NCBI RefSeq assembly: GCF_002999335.1
Contig: NW_020312043.1
Coordinates: 79,541-143,540, forward strand
Origin: Cyclospora cayetanensis
Lineage: Eukaryota > Apicomplexa > Conoidasida > Eucoccidiorida > Eimeriidae
DNA: 64,000 nucleotides
Direction: 5' to 3'
Positions within the stretch are counted from its first letter, which is position 1. Each line of letters begins with the position of its first letter. Below the pieces are notes generated by a model. The model ran no database searches and had not been told where the DNA came from. It saw only the letters and a list, made by a program, of their open reading frames with translations. Positions 46,065 to 57,600 of this stretch are shown here, one piece after another. The position numbers and the translations under genes were made by a program.

Positions 46065-46445
46065 GCAGTAACCCTTGCAGGCAGGCGACATTCTTATTGA
46101 AGTGCCTTGCCCCTCAATAAGCATGTGGCGAAGAGCACTGAATTCTCTTTACATTGTAGGTACACAGCGAGAGACATCTCCCAACAACTGATGAAGTGCT
46201 GGAGTGCATGCCCACACTTGTGGCACATATATTTTCTGGTCGGCAGAACCACGTGGGCACATCCATGAGCACTTTACTGGCTAAAAATGCGAGCCTTTTC
46301 ACCGGGTGTGAAGCTACTGCGCTTATATCAATTTGCAGGCTGGCTTGTGTCGCCCCAACAGGCGTTGCGGTGTCTTCAACGCCCATCGTCGTAGGGATTT
46401 TCCCCCAGCCAGTTGCCAAAGCAAACCAGATTATTGAAGGGGCAA
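46065..46445 (-). repeat. leader/gag-start segment shared by three loci
   Basis: Aligns along its length with 12870-13255 (same strand) and 7780-8195 (opposite strand). Shared blocks include CCCAACAGGCGTTGCGG, the CAGCCAGTTGCCAAAG block, and AACCCTTGCAGGCAGGCG. The plus-strand ORF over it (46196-46537) is therefore part of a repeat, not a host gene. Confidence 0.65.
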
Positions 46446-47040
46446 ACGCAGCAGGGTGCCGTGCAGGTGGCTTGCAGGCGCACTGGAAAAGGCCCCCACA
46501 GAGAGTGTTGTACGAGAGAATATTCACAGCTCCGTGAAAGCCTGACGCTACCAGAGTCTGCGCTTAAGCATTCCCTAGGGAATCTAGATGAAGCGTTACA
46601 CCAATTGCCCTGTCGTGAAGGCATGCTAGCTACACTGCTCTCCTCTACCCATCAATCCTCCAACCCAGAACCCGAAGGCAAGCAGAAAACAGTTAAGTTC
46701 ATGAAAAGTCATAGCGTCGCTGAAGCAATTTTCGGAAGGGTGAGAGTTGCATCAAGAGCCTGTGTGATCAGTTTTACAAAGCTGAAGTCGTACGGCTGCG
46801 GAGCATGAGCAAGCACTGACCTCGTAGCTCTCTCGTTGGCAAAAACGAATTGGCCAGGGATGCTGTGGCAAGGTGTAAGAGGCACACTGCTGAGGAAGTC
46901 CATGAACATAAGGTGCAGCGATGTTCTTTCCAATGTACCCATCAAAGGACACCCCCCACCCCCAAACTTCCTTCGATAAGATGCCCTAGAGAAAAAGTGT
47001 CCTCCACCCGCAGGATTTCGGCATAAAGGGATAAGCATAA

Positions 47041-48558
47041 TCAGGTGACGTGAGTATTGTCGTACGCGTTAAACATGCCGAGCAGGGACACATTCGCACC
47101 CAGTTGTCCACAGACAACCAAACTGTGCATGCCCGGGTACACCGTGTTACCTCCTAGAAATGGAGCTATCTAGTCCCCTGCTTGTCAAACAAGCTGTACA
47201 TACGCAGCGACACTTCAGGCACTGGTCGTTTTTTTTGATGCAATTAATGGGTAGCACATACCTAATTGCACCTTTTGACCACCTACACTACGCCCCGGCG
47301 TACGGCGAGAAACAGCCCGAGCCAGCGGCGAAAGCACTGTGCAGGTGCATACAAGTCTAGCGTTGGCACTTTAAGGCCTGCATGCGCGCATTCTGTGTAT
47401 GGTGGCCTGAGTTGCACTAGTAACTCTTGGAAATATACTTTGAGGGTCCATGGATAGCTGCAGCCCGTCCGCGCTGGCGAGATAGATCCTAGTAGTCCAT
47501 GAGGCTCTATTCTGGGTCAGGGGTTGAGGCCTCTCAGCCAAGCTGATTGAGAAGCTGAACCTATATGCTTGACGGTGATCCCGTCCCAAGTTCTATCGTC
47601 TCCTACTCTCAGGTGTATTCCGGGTGTCTGCAGACGTTCTTTAATGCGCTCACGAGCCATATTTTCGAGCAGAGCACACAGTGTGTCACAGGGTGCACAG
47701 ACACCTTGAGGCAGAGCACCGAAGCTCCTCCTCATAGAGACCAGTGGGTTGGGGGGGTGCGGTTGCCGTCTGCAGCAGGCTCCTAGAGCAAGGTTTCACG
47801 TTCAGGCTCCTCATCTAAAGACACACGGCTTCCTACTTGTCCGTGTATATGCGACAGAAGTCTTTTTGCGAAATACACAGAAGCTCCACCTCGACCACAG
47901 CCTCGATCCATGTTACCGCTGCCGCTGCGATGCGTCTAGTAACACGGGCTGCCAGCCGGCGGCGAGGGCATCTCGGTTTTAGGGCTTGGGTGTCGTATTT
48001 CAAGTTTCTTCTATCTATTATATGTGCGTTTTTCTTATTTTGGACCCCTCTAAAGTGCGCTCTTTATCTTTTTTTTGACACTTCTGAGGCTCAAGGGATA
48101 GAATTTCGGGTTGCGGGCTGCCTGCGCATGCTGGCATTCTAACCTTCCTCACTCCATTTTAACTTCAAACTTTGGGATATACAGAGCTTAGAATTGTCGT
48201 TCCAGCGCCTTCTGCCAATAGTGCTGATCCCAGGGCAGGGTTTAGCCCTCCGGTGGTAGGCAGCTCCCGGAGGATGCCGCTAATATACGCCCTTGTGGCT
48301 CGGGGTAAGTTGTTTGCCGTATAATCTCCTACATGCGCGCAGCCCCTTTGCAGCAACTGCCTCTGGTAGTCCTGCACTGCGCTGCTGAAGCCTTGTCGGA
48401 GTGCTTATATTCGTGCCGACACCTGTGCTTGGCAGCCAATACCCTTGACTGCGCGTGAAAGCCTCCCCCGTGCTTTTCTGTGCGCGTTTCGGCCTTCGAA
48501 AGACGACCAGATGTCTCTGCAGCTCACGGTATGCGGCCATGCGCCCACAGCTTCTTGC
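47041..48558. other. intergenic, no supported gene
   Basis: Transition from repeat-poor DNA to the R-SNARE gene. ORFs on both strands lack motifs. The R-SNARE promoter should lie near 48000-48550. Confidence 0.4.
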
Positions 48559-49996
48559 ATGCTGTTTGGGGTATGCGGTGTGCGTCCAGGCAATGTAGTG
48601 CTCTGTGAGCATGCAGACAGCGAGGGGAACTTCCCCACGGTTACCCGTCTCCTGCTCTGTCGTCTGCCAACCAACAAACAACGCATGTCGTACATATACG
48701 ACCGGTGAGCTGCTGGTTCCTGTGCAGGCTTTCACTGGGGGGCAGACGCGGGGTGCTTCACCGTGTCTGAAGAAAGGGTTCTGCGGATTTTCGCATGCGT
48801 GCACATAGGTATGTATTCCACTATATCGTGGTGGACGGCATAACCTTTCTGACAATGGCGGATGACAGTGTGGGCTTCGCGCTGCCTTTCGCCTTCCTAG
48901 AGGCCTTGAAGAATGAGTGAGCTACTCAGGCTGCGACTGCTGTCGTCAGTGCCAGCGTTAATGCGACTGCTCATGCCTCCTTTCTGAGAGCAATGCGTTC
49001 CGAATGCCTCTGGATCTGCAAATGATGCGCTTCTCATGCTCCTGGTGCTGCAGCAGGTATGGTGCATTCTTGCTGCAGGTTCTTGCCGCAGTACAGGGAA
49101 GCAGCAGAAACAGGGATTGCGCTGTCTCTACAGGGTAGCATGGAGAGCACCCTGAAAGCCTTGCTTGTAAGGGCCTAGGTTTTGGAGTTTCGCCTTTTGG
49201 TAGACCTCTCTGCCTCGAGACCACGTAATAGACCCCCTTTCTGTCGAGAAATAAAGCTTTAGATGCTTGCCCACTTGCACTGGCCTGGCATATCTTCCCA
49301 AGAGAGAAAAACTCACACTTGAGGCATAGATAGGCTAGGGGTGGCTCAGACTGCTGGCTTTCTTCACAGGATTCGTTCAACACCCACCAGACGGTAGACG
49401 ATTTCCGGCAGATCCGCACGCAGATTGACGGCATTCATTCGGTGATGATTGACAGCATTGGTAAGGCTTGGAAAATAGAGATCGGGCTAGGTCAGTCGTG
49501 GAAGTGAGAGCTTCAGGAGATGTTGTGGTTTTAGGGCTTGCGTGTTCGCAGACAAAATTCTGCAGCGTGGCGAGCGCATAGATTTGCTGGTGGATCAGTC
49601 GGAGCAACTTAACCAGGAGGCCGTGACATTCAGACGACAGGTTCGAGCTTCGATTTGAGACTTTTGCTTTTGCGCTTAGGGTCTGCGTGTGTATGCTGCC
49701 ACTGGTTAGTTTCTTACTGGGTGTGCATGCATGGTGAGGGGTTTGGCGTGTGCGTGCAGGCTCGCCGATTAAAGGATGCCATGTGGTGGCGGAATGTGAG
49801 GATCATTGCGCTGATCCTTGGGAGTATCTCGGTGAGCGCTGTGCCCTGCGTGTGGTCTCTTGCATACAGTTTGTCCTATTCAAGCATTCTAGGGGGTTTA
49901 AAGAGGGCTTTTCGTGCCGTGTCTGTGCAGATCCTCGGAGTTATTTTAGGGATGATTTCCTGCGGCGGACTCACCTTCCCTTCCTGCCGGAGCTAA
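48559..49996 (+). CDS. VAMP7: longin-type R-SNARE, VAMP7-like, seven exons (219 aa)
   Basis: Exons: 48559-48704, 48809-48916, 49079-49166, 49370-49460, 49552-49640, 49760-49831, 49931-49996; phases agree and total 220 codons, the usual family length. Residues 1-105 form a longin domain (GVRPGNVVLCEHAD, MSYIYDRYVFHYIVVDGITF, DDSVGFALPFAFLEALK). Residues about 118-178 are the SNARE helix with the zero-layer Arg in KILQRGERIDLLVD (Arg150). The juxtamembrane motif is MWWRN and the tail anchor about 189-208. The protein should pair with Q-SNAREs in fusion at late endosomal, lysosomal or secretory membranes; the longin domain regulates it. An upstream in-frame ATG (48511) exists, but 48559 gives the longin start expected. 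The frame also runs on without splicing after exon 6; splicing gives the better anchor. The gene symbol is by family, not proven orthology. Confidence 0.88.
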
Positions 49997-50591
49997 CTAG
50001 TAGCCCGATTCTTCAGACGTGTGCCGAAGGATCTCAGCTTGTGCCGAATATAGAGCACGGCTTTTGGGTGGGAGGGGGTCCATTGCAGCAGCATCTGCTT
50101 GGGGGCTTTGGTAGCTTAAGTTGAGCAGGAGCACCCTATCCCTACCTGTTTCTGCTACTCAGCAGATTGGCTGCTCAGGCTTTTAAGCCCGTAAAAAATG
50201 TAATGCCTCCATGGAGGGACTCGAATGCAGCGACAGCTTCAGCAGCGGCGGTTGCTTGGGTCATCTTTTAGATGTAGTGTGATTGACTGTAGCTCAGGCA
50301 GCGGCGGTTGCTTAGGTCATCTGTTAGCCCGCAGCTTTCTGTTCGTAAAAAATACGTGTTGACTAGTGCACAGACTCACCTCGAAAGCAAGTCCAGGGGT
50401 GTGTAGGAGCAGTGGCGTGCACACTAAACAAGGACAGCAGGATCTCACGGAACAGCCTTCTTCCGCAGTAGCAGAGTATGGCGCGTCTATAGATCTGCTA
50501 GGCGTGCCTTTCAGATTTTGCGTCAGCAAGCATCAGCACACGAAAAGCCTCCTACTACAGGCGTGGGGAAGGCTCTTGAGTTGAAAAGTGG
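49997..50591. other. 3' flank of the R-SNARE gene
   Basis: Non-coding. A short duplicated segment (GCAGCGGCGGTTGCTTGGGTCATC at about 50243 and its near copy at about 50300) is present. No gene seen. Confidence 0.45.
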
Positions 50592-50664
50592 TACGGGGTG
50601 CGGGGCTCGAACCCGCGACCTTCTGCGTGTAAAGCAGACGTGATGACCACTACACCAACCCCGC
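50592..50664 (-). tRNA. tRNA-Val (anticodon UAC)
   Basis: The complement folds as a cloverleaf. The acceptor strands GCGGGGT and ACCCCGT pair with one terminal G-U. The D arm contains TGGTGTAGTGGT with the A box. The anticodon stem CTGC/GCAG closes the loop TTTACAC (anticodon TAC, valine GUA). The T arm is GCGGG-TTCGAGC-CCCGC. Length is 73 nt without CCA, with no intron. The acceptor end starts just inside a T/C-poor flank; no T-run terminator was checked in detail. Confidence 0.93.
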
Positions 50665-51671
50665 GTCGAGGAAGGAGCCCTTTAAGCTTGATCTACTACC
50701 AAAATACAGAAAATCCTATTCAAACTGTGTTAGAGAAGGCAAAAAGGCGTGAAACGATAAGAATGAGAAGCAGGAAAAATCAAAGTGCCGTACCACGCAT
50801 GCGTTAAGACCCCCTTGGTGTTGGGCCAGTGCGCTATGGCTGGAGTAGGCTCAAGAGCTAGGACACTTACCGTTTGGGGGTTCGAACCCCGCAGCTGATG
50901 ATCATATTTCTGTAGTTTCGTGCTTCTCAGGCCCTTCATGCGAAAGGATAATTTCGCTTTAATGTCACCAAGGTGATTCTTTCTAGCCTCATTTCCGGAT
51001 AGAGCGAGTGAGAAAATTTTGTGCCAACGGTCGTGGCTGGAAGGGCGGGGCCGGCTGGCAGCCTCCTAGGTGGCTGCCGATATTGCGACTGTTCAATCAA
51101 ATTTTCCTTCTTGGCTTGATCTTTTTTGCAATAAACACAATGATGACGTAGAAGCACCGAGTTTCAGATTCTTTGGAGGAGGTTCCGACGCCGAACTCCC
51201 CATTGAGTCGCCTCCATTTCGTGACCGTCGCTGCCGACAGTTGGCAGAGGAGGCTGGTGTCTGCTCAGTGTGCATCCATGCAACCATTAGGGACGCCTTC
51301 AAGGGCCCCTCTTTGACCTGCATTTATGCTGTACTTTGGCTTCTTGATGCGGTTATCTCTGTGAGGCGGCGCGGTGCAGTCTGCGTCACCGGCCCCAAAT
51401 CGCTCTATGTATCCTCCATGGAACCGGGTCGTTCGAGAAGTGGCGAATGTGTCTCCCCCGTCGTGCCTCTCATCTTGCTTCCCTTGTTCCTCCCACAGCA
51501 GCTTAAAGAGATATCTTTGGGGCCAAGAGCTCATTGAATATGGCCACAGTAGTTGGCTCGACCCTGACCTCCCTGTAGGATTCATCCTTCCCAGTGCCTG
51601 CTCCTGCGTCGTGGTGAACATTGAATCCTCAGGCTCATCCAGCCCCCGAGTCCCCGAATCTTGATTTAAAA
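50665..51671. other. intergenic with a tRNA-like B-box, no supported gene
   Basis: A GGGGGTTCGAACCCC element at about 50876-50890 resembles a T arm but no full cloverleaf was found. ORFs at 51070-51537 (GTG start) and 51265-51621 (-) have no motif. The 5' UTR and promoter of the large gene at 51672 should lie here. Confidence 0.4.
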
Positions 51672-54600
51672 ATGGATTCAGAGGGTCTGACTTGTTTGAA
51701 ACCTCCTCACATCCCTCCCGAGGGGGAAGCGCGGGATCAATCTCGTAGCACAGTCACTTCTCTCCCTAGTGGTGAGCGGCTGGCTAGCCAAGACAGCCTG
51801 CTCTCTTCCTCCTGCAACGCAGGGAGCTCCTTGTGCGAAGCCTTTTCTAAGCAGAAGTTCTTGGCAGATGCAGTCGCAACACCAGGGGGCGGCCTGCTGC
51901 AGTGGCGAGCGGCATCTCTTAGCGAGGGTTCGAAACATGAGGGTGTGTCAGAGGTATCCCTTTCGGGGAGCTCTTCATCAGATACACCATGGAGCTTCCA
52001 TCGGCAGCAGAGCCTCCCCACAGTGAAACTGCTTCAGGACAAGGCGATCAGCTGTTGCAGCAGCAGCAGCGCTCCAGAAGACGCTCAAGCTCCCGCCACT
52101 AGCCACCCCTTCCACTCCCCCTCCTCTACCGCTTGGCCTCATCCCCCGAGAGAGTCTTCTGTTTCGAGCAGCAGAAGCAAAAACGCTTCTGCGGTTCCTC
52201 CCCTCGTCGTGGAATCTGTTGCAGCGCAGCAGATGCTGAGCTGTATCGTCACCGAGGGCTTCTCAGGCGAGGTTGCTTACCTTGAATTTCTGCGTGAGGG
52301 TTCTCCGGAAGGATTGCAGCTACTTGCGAGGGCACGCAAAGAAGGCAGCAGCAACGTGCTGCTGCGCGTGGCCGCCTCAGCCCATGGTGTGCCTCCCAGC
52401 CTCCCTGAGAATGCAGCAAATTCATCGGAGAAAGACTCCATCGTCGTGCAGCAGCTGAAGCCTTTGCTGCAGCAATCGCCAGTACTTGCCGCTGCCAGAG
52501 AGAGAGGTGTTGACAGCACGCACGTCCAGTACAGCAACAGCAGCAACAACAGCAACAACAACGGCAACAACAACACGCGGTGTTGGGTAGTTGGGTGGGA
52601 AGAGCTGGTGAAACGTCTTGTTCCCGCCTGGCGCTCTCTCAGTGCGGTAAGCTTTTCTCTTTAAGATCCTTTTCCGTGCAAGTACCCTTTCTCTCCCTGT
52701 GTCTCTGTGTCTGTCTCTCTCTGTCTCTCCGTCTCTCTCTGTCTGCTTTCTCTCTTTCGCTCTCTTCATGTCTCTCTGTCTTTCTCTCTCTTTCTGCCTG
52801 CCTTCCTGAATGGCCGTGCTTCTTGCTAACCCTAGAGGACCCTGCAAGAAGGAGCTTCGCCCGTAAAAGCTTTCTACATACGTTTCGCAAGAGGCTTCAG
52901 CTGTTTAAAGGAGCTTCCGAGCAGAGCAGCAGCAGCAGCAGAGACCTGGTGGAGGACTCTTGACTTAAAGGCTGTCTGTTTCCCAGAGCAGAAAGGCGTG
53001 TCTTCCCTGTTTCGCTGTCAGCGTCTCTCTCTCTCTCTCCCATTGGTGCGTCTGTCTTTGCTGCGCGGGTGTGGGCTGCAGTCTTCTCGCAATTGTCTCA
53101 CCGACGCCGTACAGTTGTCTACTTGGAAGTGCTTCTTGAGGCTCGTGGATGCCTCTCAGAGCGGTTCTCTCATTCCTGATTTGCTCGCGAACGTGAAAAA
53201 CCAGCGCCGTGAGTCTCTCTCTGAGGCTTCAAAATGCCGGCATGGAGGTGGAGGGCCTCTCGAGGCGGCAGACTCCCAGAGACGCGAAAGGCTATGTGAA
53301 AATAGTCGCGGCTTGTAATGCGCATGCGTCTTCTTTGCGTGATCTTCAGGCAGTCACAGCAGATCTTTGAAGAGGCGCATTGGGGAGACCTTACGGACGC
53401 TGCAAGGCTTGCGAGCAGAGCTGGAAGACAACCAGCAGCGGCTTGCGCAGATGCGCTTTCTTCGCATTGGCACGACTAGCAGGGGGTCCAGCGATCCTCA
53501 AGCGACGCTCCAAAAGATAGCAACTTGCTATGCTGGCATTTTAAGGCTGGGTACAGAGGCGGAGTCTGCGGCTGATGCTGTCTTGCAGCGTGCAGGGAAG
53601 GGTCACGAGCTGCGGCTGCATCTGCAGCGGCATCAGCAGCACTTTGCGGCTGCTCTGGGTAGAGTCGACTCGTTTGCGCACTCTCTAGAGCAGCTGCAGC
53701 AGCTCACGAGGCAGGAAGAAGAGCAGCTGAAGCAGAAGCAGCACCAGCAGCAGACGTGGCAGCTTATGGACAGCTGGTCGCGTAAGGAGATCGAGCTGCA
53801 GCAGCAGCTGCTACGCTCCGTTTTAGGCTTTGCTGCAGCCGATGCAAGGGAACTCGACGCGATGCGTGATTCGTTGATTCTGGTAAGTCTATATATATGT
53901 ATATCTATATTCACTCCCTATGAGCTGCCGCATGCATGCATGCATGCTGGCTGCTCGCTTGCTGTTGTGCTCGCTTCGCATGCCTGGCCTTGCTGCTCGT
54001 CTCTCTGCCGATCGCATTCAATGAAAGGCCTCCTGCCCGCCTTTTTTTGCTGCAGCTGGCTTGCCTTTGTGCCCTCCCGCGAAGAAAACGCACTGCTGAT
54101 ACTTCGGGATCCAGCGATGACGATGCTTCGGACGCTCCTTCTTCGGCAGAATCTCCGAAGGCGGCATTTACTGCCGGTGGAAGCCTCTTGCACCGCATCG
54201 GCTTGACGCAGGAGCAGGCACCAAGCCTCCTCCTGCTGTGTCTTATGCTCGGTGAGCCATCCTCGTGTCAGTGCCAGACAACACTTGCAGCACCTCCGGC
54301 AGCCTGTGCGCTGCGGTAAAGGCCCCAGAGTTACAAGAATTTCAAACAATGCTTCGGGTGTGCATTATGTGTTTGTACGTTTGTGTATGTGTGTATGTTT
54401 GTGTACGTGTGAATAAATGTGTATGTGTGTGTATTTGTATGTTTGTGTACGTATGTATGTTTGTGTACGTGTGTATATATGTGTATGTGTATGTGTGTAT
54501 ATATGTGTATGTGTGGCATTTGTTTTTATTAACCGTTCTCTTTGAGTGTGTGATGTTGCCTCTGCGTAGACGCTGATGGGCTAGCTTGGTGGGTACTCTC

Positions 54601-57600
54601 TTGGATGGATTTGGCGTTGGTTCGAGCGCGTGATCCTGCGTCGGGAAGAAGGGGGAGCAGCGGGGAAGGCAGCAGCGTGTCTGGCGACCAGCTGGCTATG
54701 TTGGAAGCCTCTGAAATAGATCCAGAAAAGTGTTTGTATACTGAGGAGTTGCGTGCTCTGTTGCGGCGACGTGTGATGCGGCTGCGGGCTCGCAGTCACC
54801 TGGGGGTTGAAAGCAGCAAAGGCAACGCCAGCCTGAGCGGTGGGGAGAGACTTGGGTATGAAAGTGGTGAAGGGAATGACGAGGGGAGGCTGTGTGGCAT
54901 GGACGATGCTGGGTGTGAGGAGGGAGCTGCTCTCGAAGAGGCTGGATCGAGAGGCAGCTCTGTGCCGTTTGCGGAAAGAGAGGGGCAGGAGGCGGCAGCA
55001 GCAGCGGCTTTTGCCGCTTTTGCTGCTGCTGCAAGAAAGCCGCGCGGCAAGAGTCTCGCGAAAGGCGGGGTCGGATCTGTTGCTGCTGCCATCTGTCCTT
55101 CTCCCCTTCAACGGCTGAGCACCAGCGAAGCAAAGTCGCTTGCTTCCCAGCGGGAAAGAGGGCTGGAGGGGCATGGCCTTGCAAAGCCACGATCTGCTGC
55201 GGCGCATGCGTCGAGTATCGTGGAGATGCTTGAGCCTCTCCTAGTGACTGAAGCGGAGGTTCAGTTGGAGGATGAAGTGAGGAGACACGATCTGGTGCTG
55301 CTGCACAGGCAGCAGCAGCGAGAGCAGCAGCAGCAGCAGCAGTCTCTGCAGTTCCAGCCCCTGCGAAACATCCACTGTGCCAAGCGGAAGGGTTTAGGTG
55401 CAAGCGCGAAAAGGCTCTCGACACCCCTCCCTCTTCTGCCTCGCCAGCATCCCCCGATGCAACTGAGCAGTCCCCCTGCAGGAAGGCTGCCGGTAGAGCA
55501 GCAGCAGGATGCCCTTGGAATCCAGTGCAGCAGAGCCTTGTCTGTTTTGGCGACAGCAGCAACAGCCGAATCAGCGCAAATAAGACGAAGGACGCGAGGG
55601 AGGGGCTTGACACTCTCACCCCCCACGCGCCTGCCCCACACAAAGCAGCAGCCTCAGGAAGCCGCTGCATGTGCTGCCGCCCTTCACAGCAGAGATGACA
55701 GAAGCAGCAGCGCAGGCTCCAGAGGGAGGCTTTCTAGCAACGAGTCGCCAGCCGCGCAGTCGAGAATGAGGAGCCAACTTTCGCTCGAGCAGCAGCAGCA
55801 CGGCCCCAGTACACCGGCAGCTGCAGCAGCAGCATCCAGAAGCCGCAGACACTTGGCAATGAAATGTATGGCTGCAAACCCGCGATTTCCAAGTCAAGCG
55901 CAGCCGTCAGAACGACAGCCGAGGCAGCAGCAGCAAGAGCAGCAAGAAGAATTCAGCAGAAGTCTCTCGCCCCTCGGCCTCATGCAGCAGCAACAGCAGC
56001 AAGAGCAGGAACACGAACTCAAGCTGCTGACCTCACTGGAGTCGTAAGTGAAAAAATAGCCTCGCAACGGCAGCACGAGCAGCGGCTGCCACGCCCACAT
56101 GTCTGCCCTTCCCCCGTACGGCTGTGATGCTGTATGCTGTGCGTAAGCGTTTCAACATCTGTAATTAGGGCGCGCTGCTGCCGGATGTTGCTCCTCAGGA
56201 TGCTGCGGCAAGTTTTCCACACACCCCGACAAGGTCTCCACAGCCAGAGGAGTCTTCACGTCTCTGAAGGAGAAGCAGCAGCAAAAACAGCAGCAAAAAT
56301 TGCAGCAAAAGCAACAGCAGCAATTGGACACCACGAGGAGCTGACGCTTTTAGATTTCGAGCGAAAGGCCCTCGCTGAACGGCTAAGGAGGCTCGCACAG
56401 CGGCTGCAGCAGCAGGAAGAAGCGTCTTGTAAAAAGCCTCAGAGGCAAGGCTGTGTTGCTGCTGCTTCTGCAGGGAGGAGCCGCAGCAGCAGCAACAGCA
56501 GCAGCAGCAGAAACGGCAGCGAGAAACTGCGAAGCAGCTCTCTAGGGCTTCAGCGGCCGCAAATGAAACAACAGCACCACCAGCAACAACAACAAGCACC
56601 CCCGCGAGAGGACAGCCAATATTCGACGTCTCACAGAGCGTTCAACACGCCCAAGAAGGCGGTAAACACCTCTGCAGGGGAAAACAAAAGCGTAGCAGTC
56701 GCAAGATGGGCGGCAACTTCAAGCGCTGTGCCTGCAGAGCAGCCACTGCGGCAGCGAAGCAACAGCCCGATGAGGCCCTCCCAAGACTCTGAGTATCGAG
56801 CAACCTCTGGATCTCCACTAGCTCGACAAAGTGCAGCGGCTGGAAGAAGCGCCAGTCCTGCTGCAGCTTGCGAGCAGAAGCAGAAGGTGATTCGCGTGTT
56901 GGACGTTCTCATGCAGCAAATAGAGGCCTCTCTGGGAAGGCCAGCGGAGGCTGCTGCTGCTCTTGCTGCGGCAACCGATGCAGCAGCAGCAGCAGTAGCA
57001 GCAGAACCAGCGCGCTCAGCTTCGCAAGGGCGTCTGTCGTCTTTTTTCCCAGTTGAGCCTTCGAAGGAGCTCGCAGAAAGACAGCGACAGGAGGACTGCA
57101 GCAAAAGCAGCAGCAAAGGCCGCCTACGCCAGTTCCCGGAGGCAGCTGCTGCTGCAGCAGCAGGGGGACCAACAGGAGGAGCAGCTTGCCATAAATTAGC
57201 CGACAAAGCCTTTGAAAGTCGAATCACACCCCCAGGCAGAGGGAAGCAGATGCGTCTCTTTCCGCTTGCATCGGCAGAGGAGTCTTTGACGCTGCCCCCC
57301 CCCACCTCCATCGCCGCTTCCAGCCTCTCTGTAAGTCCGTGCAGCTGCTCGAGCGGCTTCAGCAAGCAAAGACTGGCAAAGCCGTCAGGATCACCAGAAG
57401 CCTGTCGCGCAGCAGCAGCGGCAACACCATCTAGAAGAGCAGTTTCCGCAAAGGCAACGGAAGCAGGGGCAGCAGTGGGAGCTGCTAAGCGCGAGAGTGC
57501 AACGATGATCACGTCTCAGCGGAGGCTGCACGATCCATTTTCGGATGCTGTGCTGCAGCTGCTGCAGCAGCAACAGGCACAAGAACAACAGGGGGGACTG

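Larger units (their letters stand above)
41660..47040 (-). mobile_element. degenerate Ty3/Gypsy (chromovirus-like) LTR retroelement
   Basis: A nearly complete fossil read on the minus strand. From high to low coordinates: a possible 5' LTR (about 46750-47040), the leader segment shared with 7780-8195 and 12870-13255 (46065-46445), gag (45690-46016) with a CCHC knuckle relic (45545-45586), retropepsin (45075-45345), RT (44545-44640), RNase H (43880-44120), integrase zinc finger and core (42960-43725), and the 3' LTR-like repeat (41680-41895). The span is about 5.4 kb. Every domain has stops, frame changes or lost key residues, so it cannot be active. The two elements of the window share integrase wording, showing one family. 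Confidence 0.82.

Noticed and set aside
46196..46537. 113-codon plus-strand frame
   Set aside because: It lies on the leader segment of the minus-strand retroelement, which recurs at two other loci, and the pol order shows the real strand is minus.
50820..50900. Second tRNA gene, possibly tRNA-Sec
   Set aside because: A T-arm-like hairpin is present, but acceptor strands do not pair and no anticodon arm of the right size could be found.
51070..51537. 155-codon plus frame upstream of the giant gene
   Set aside because: Begins at GTG, has no motif, and an antisense frame of similar length overlaps; probably 5' UTR or intergenic.
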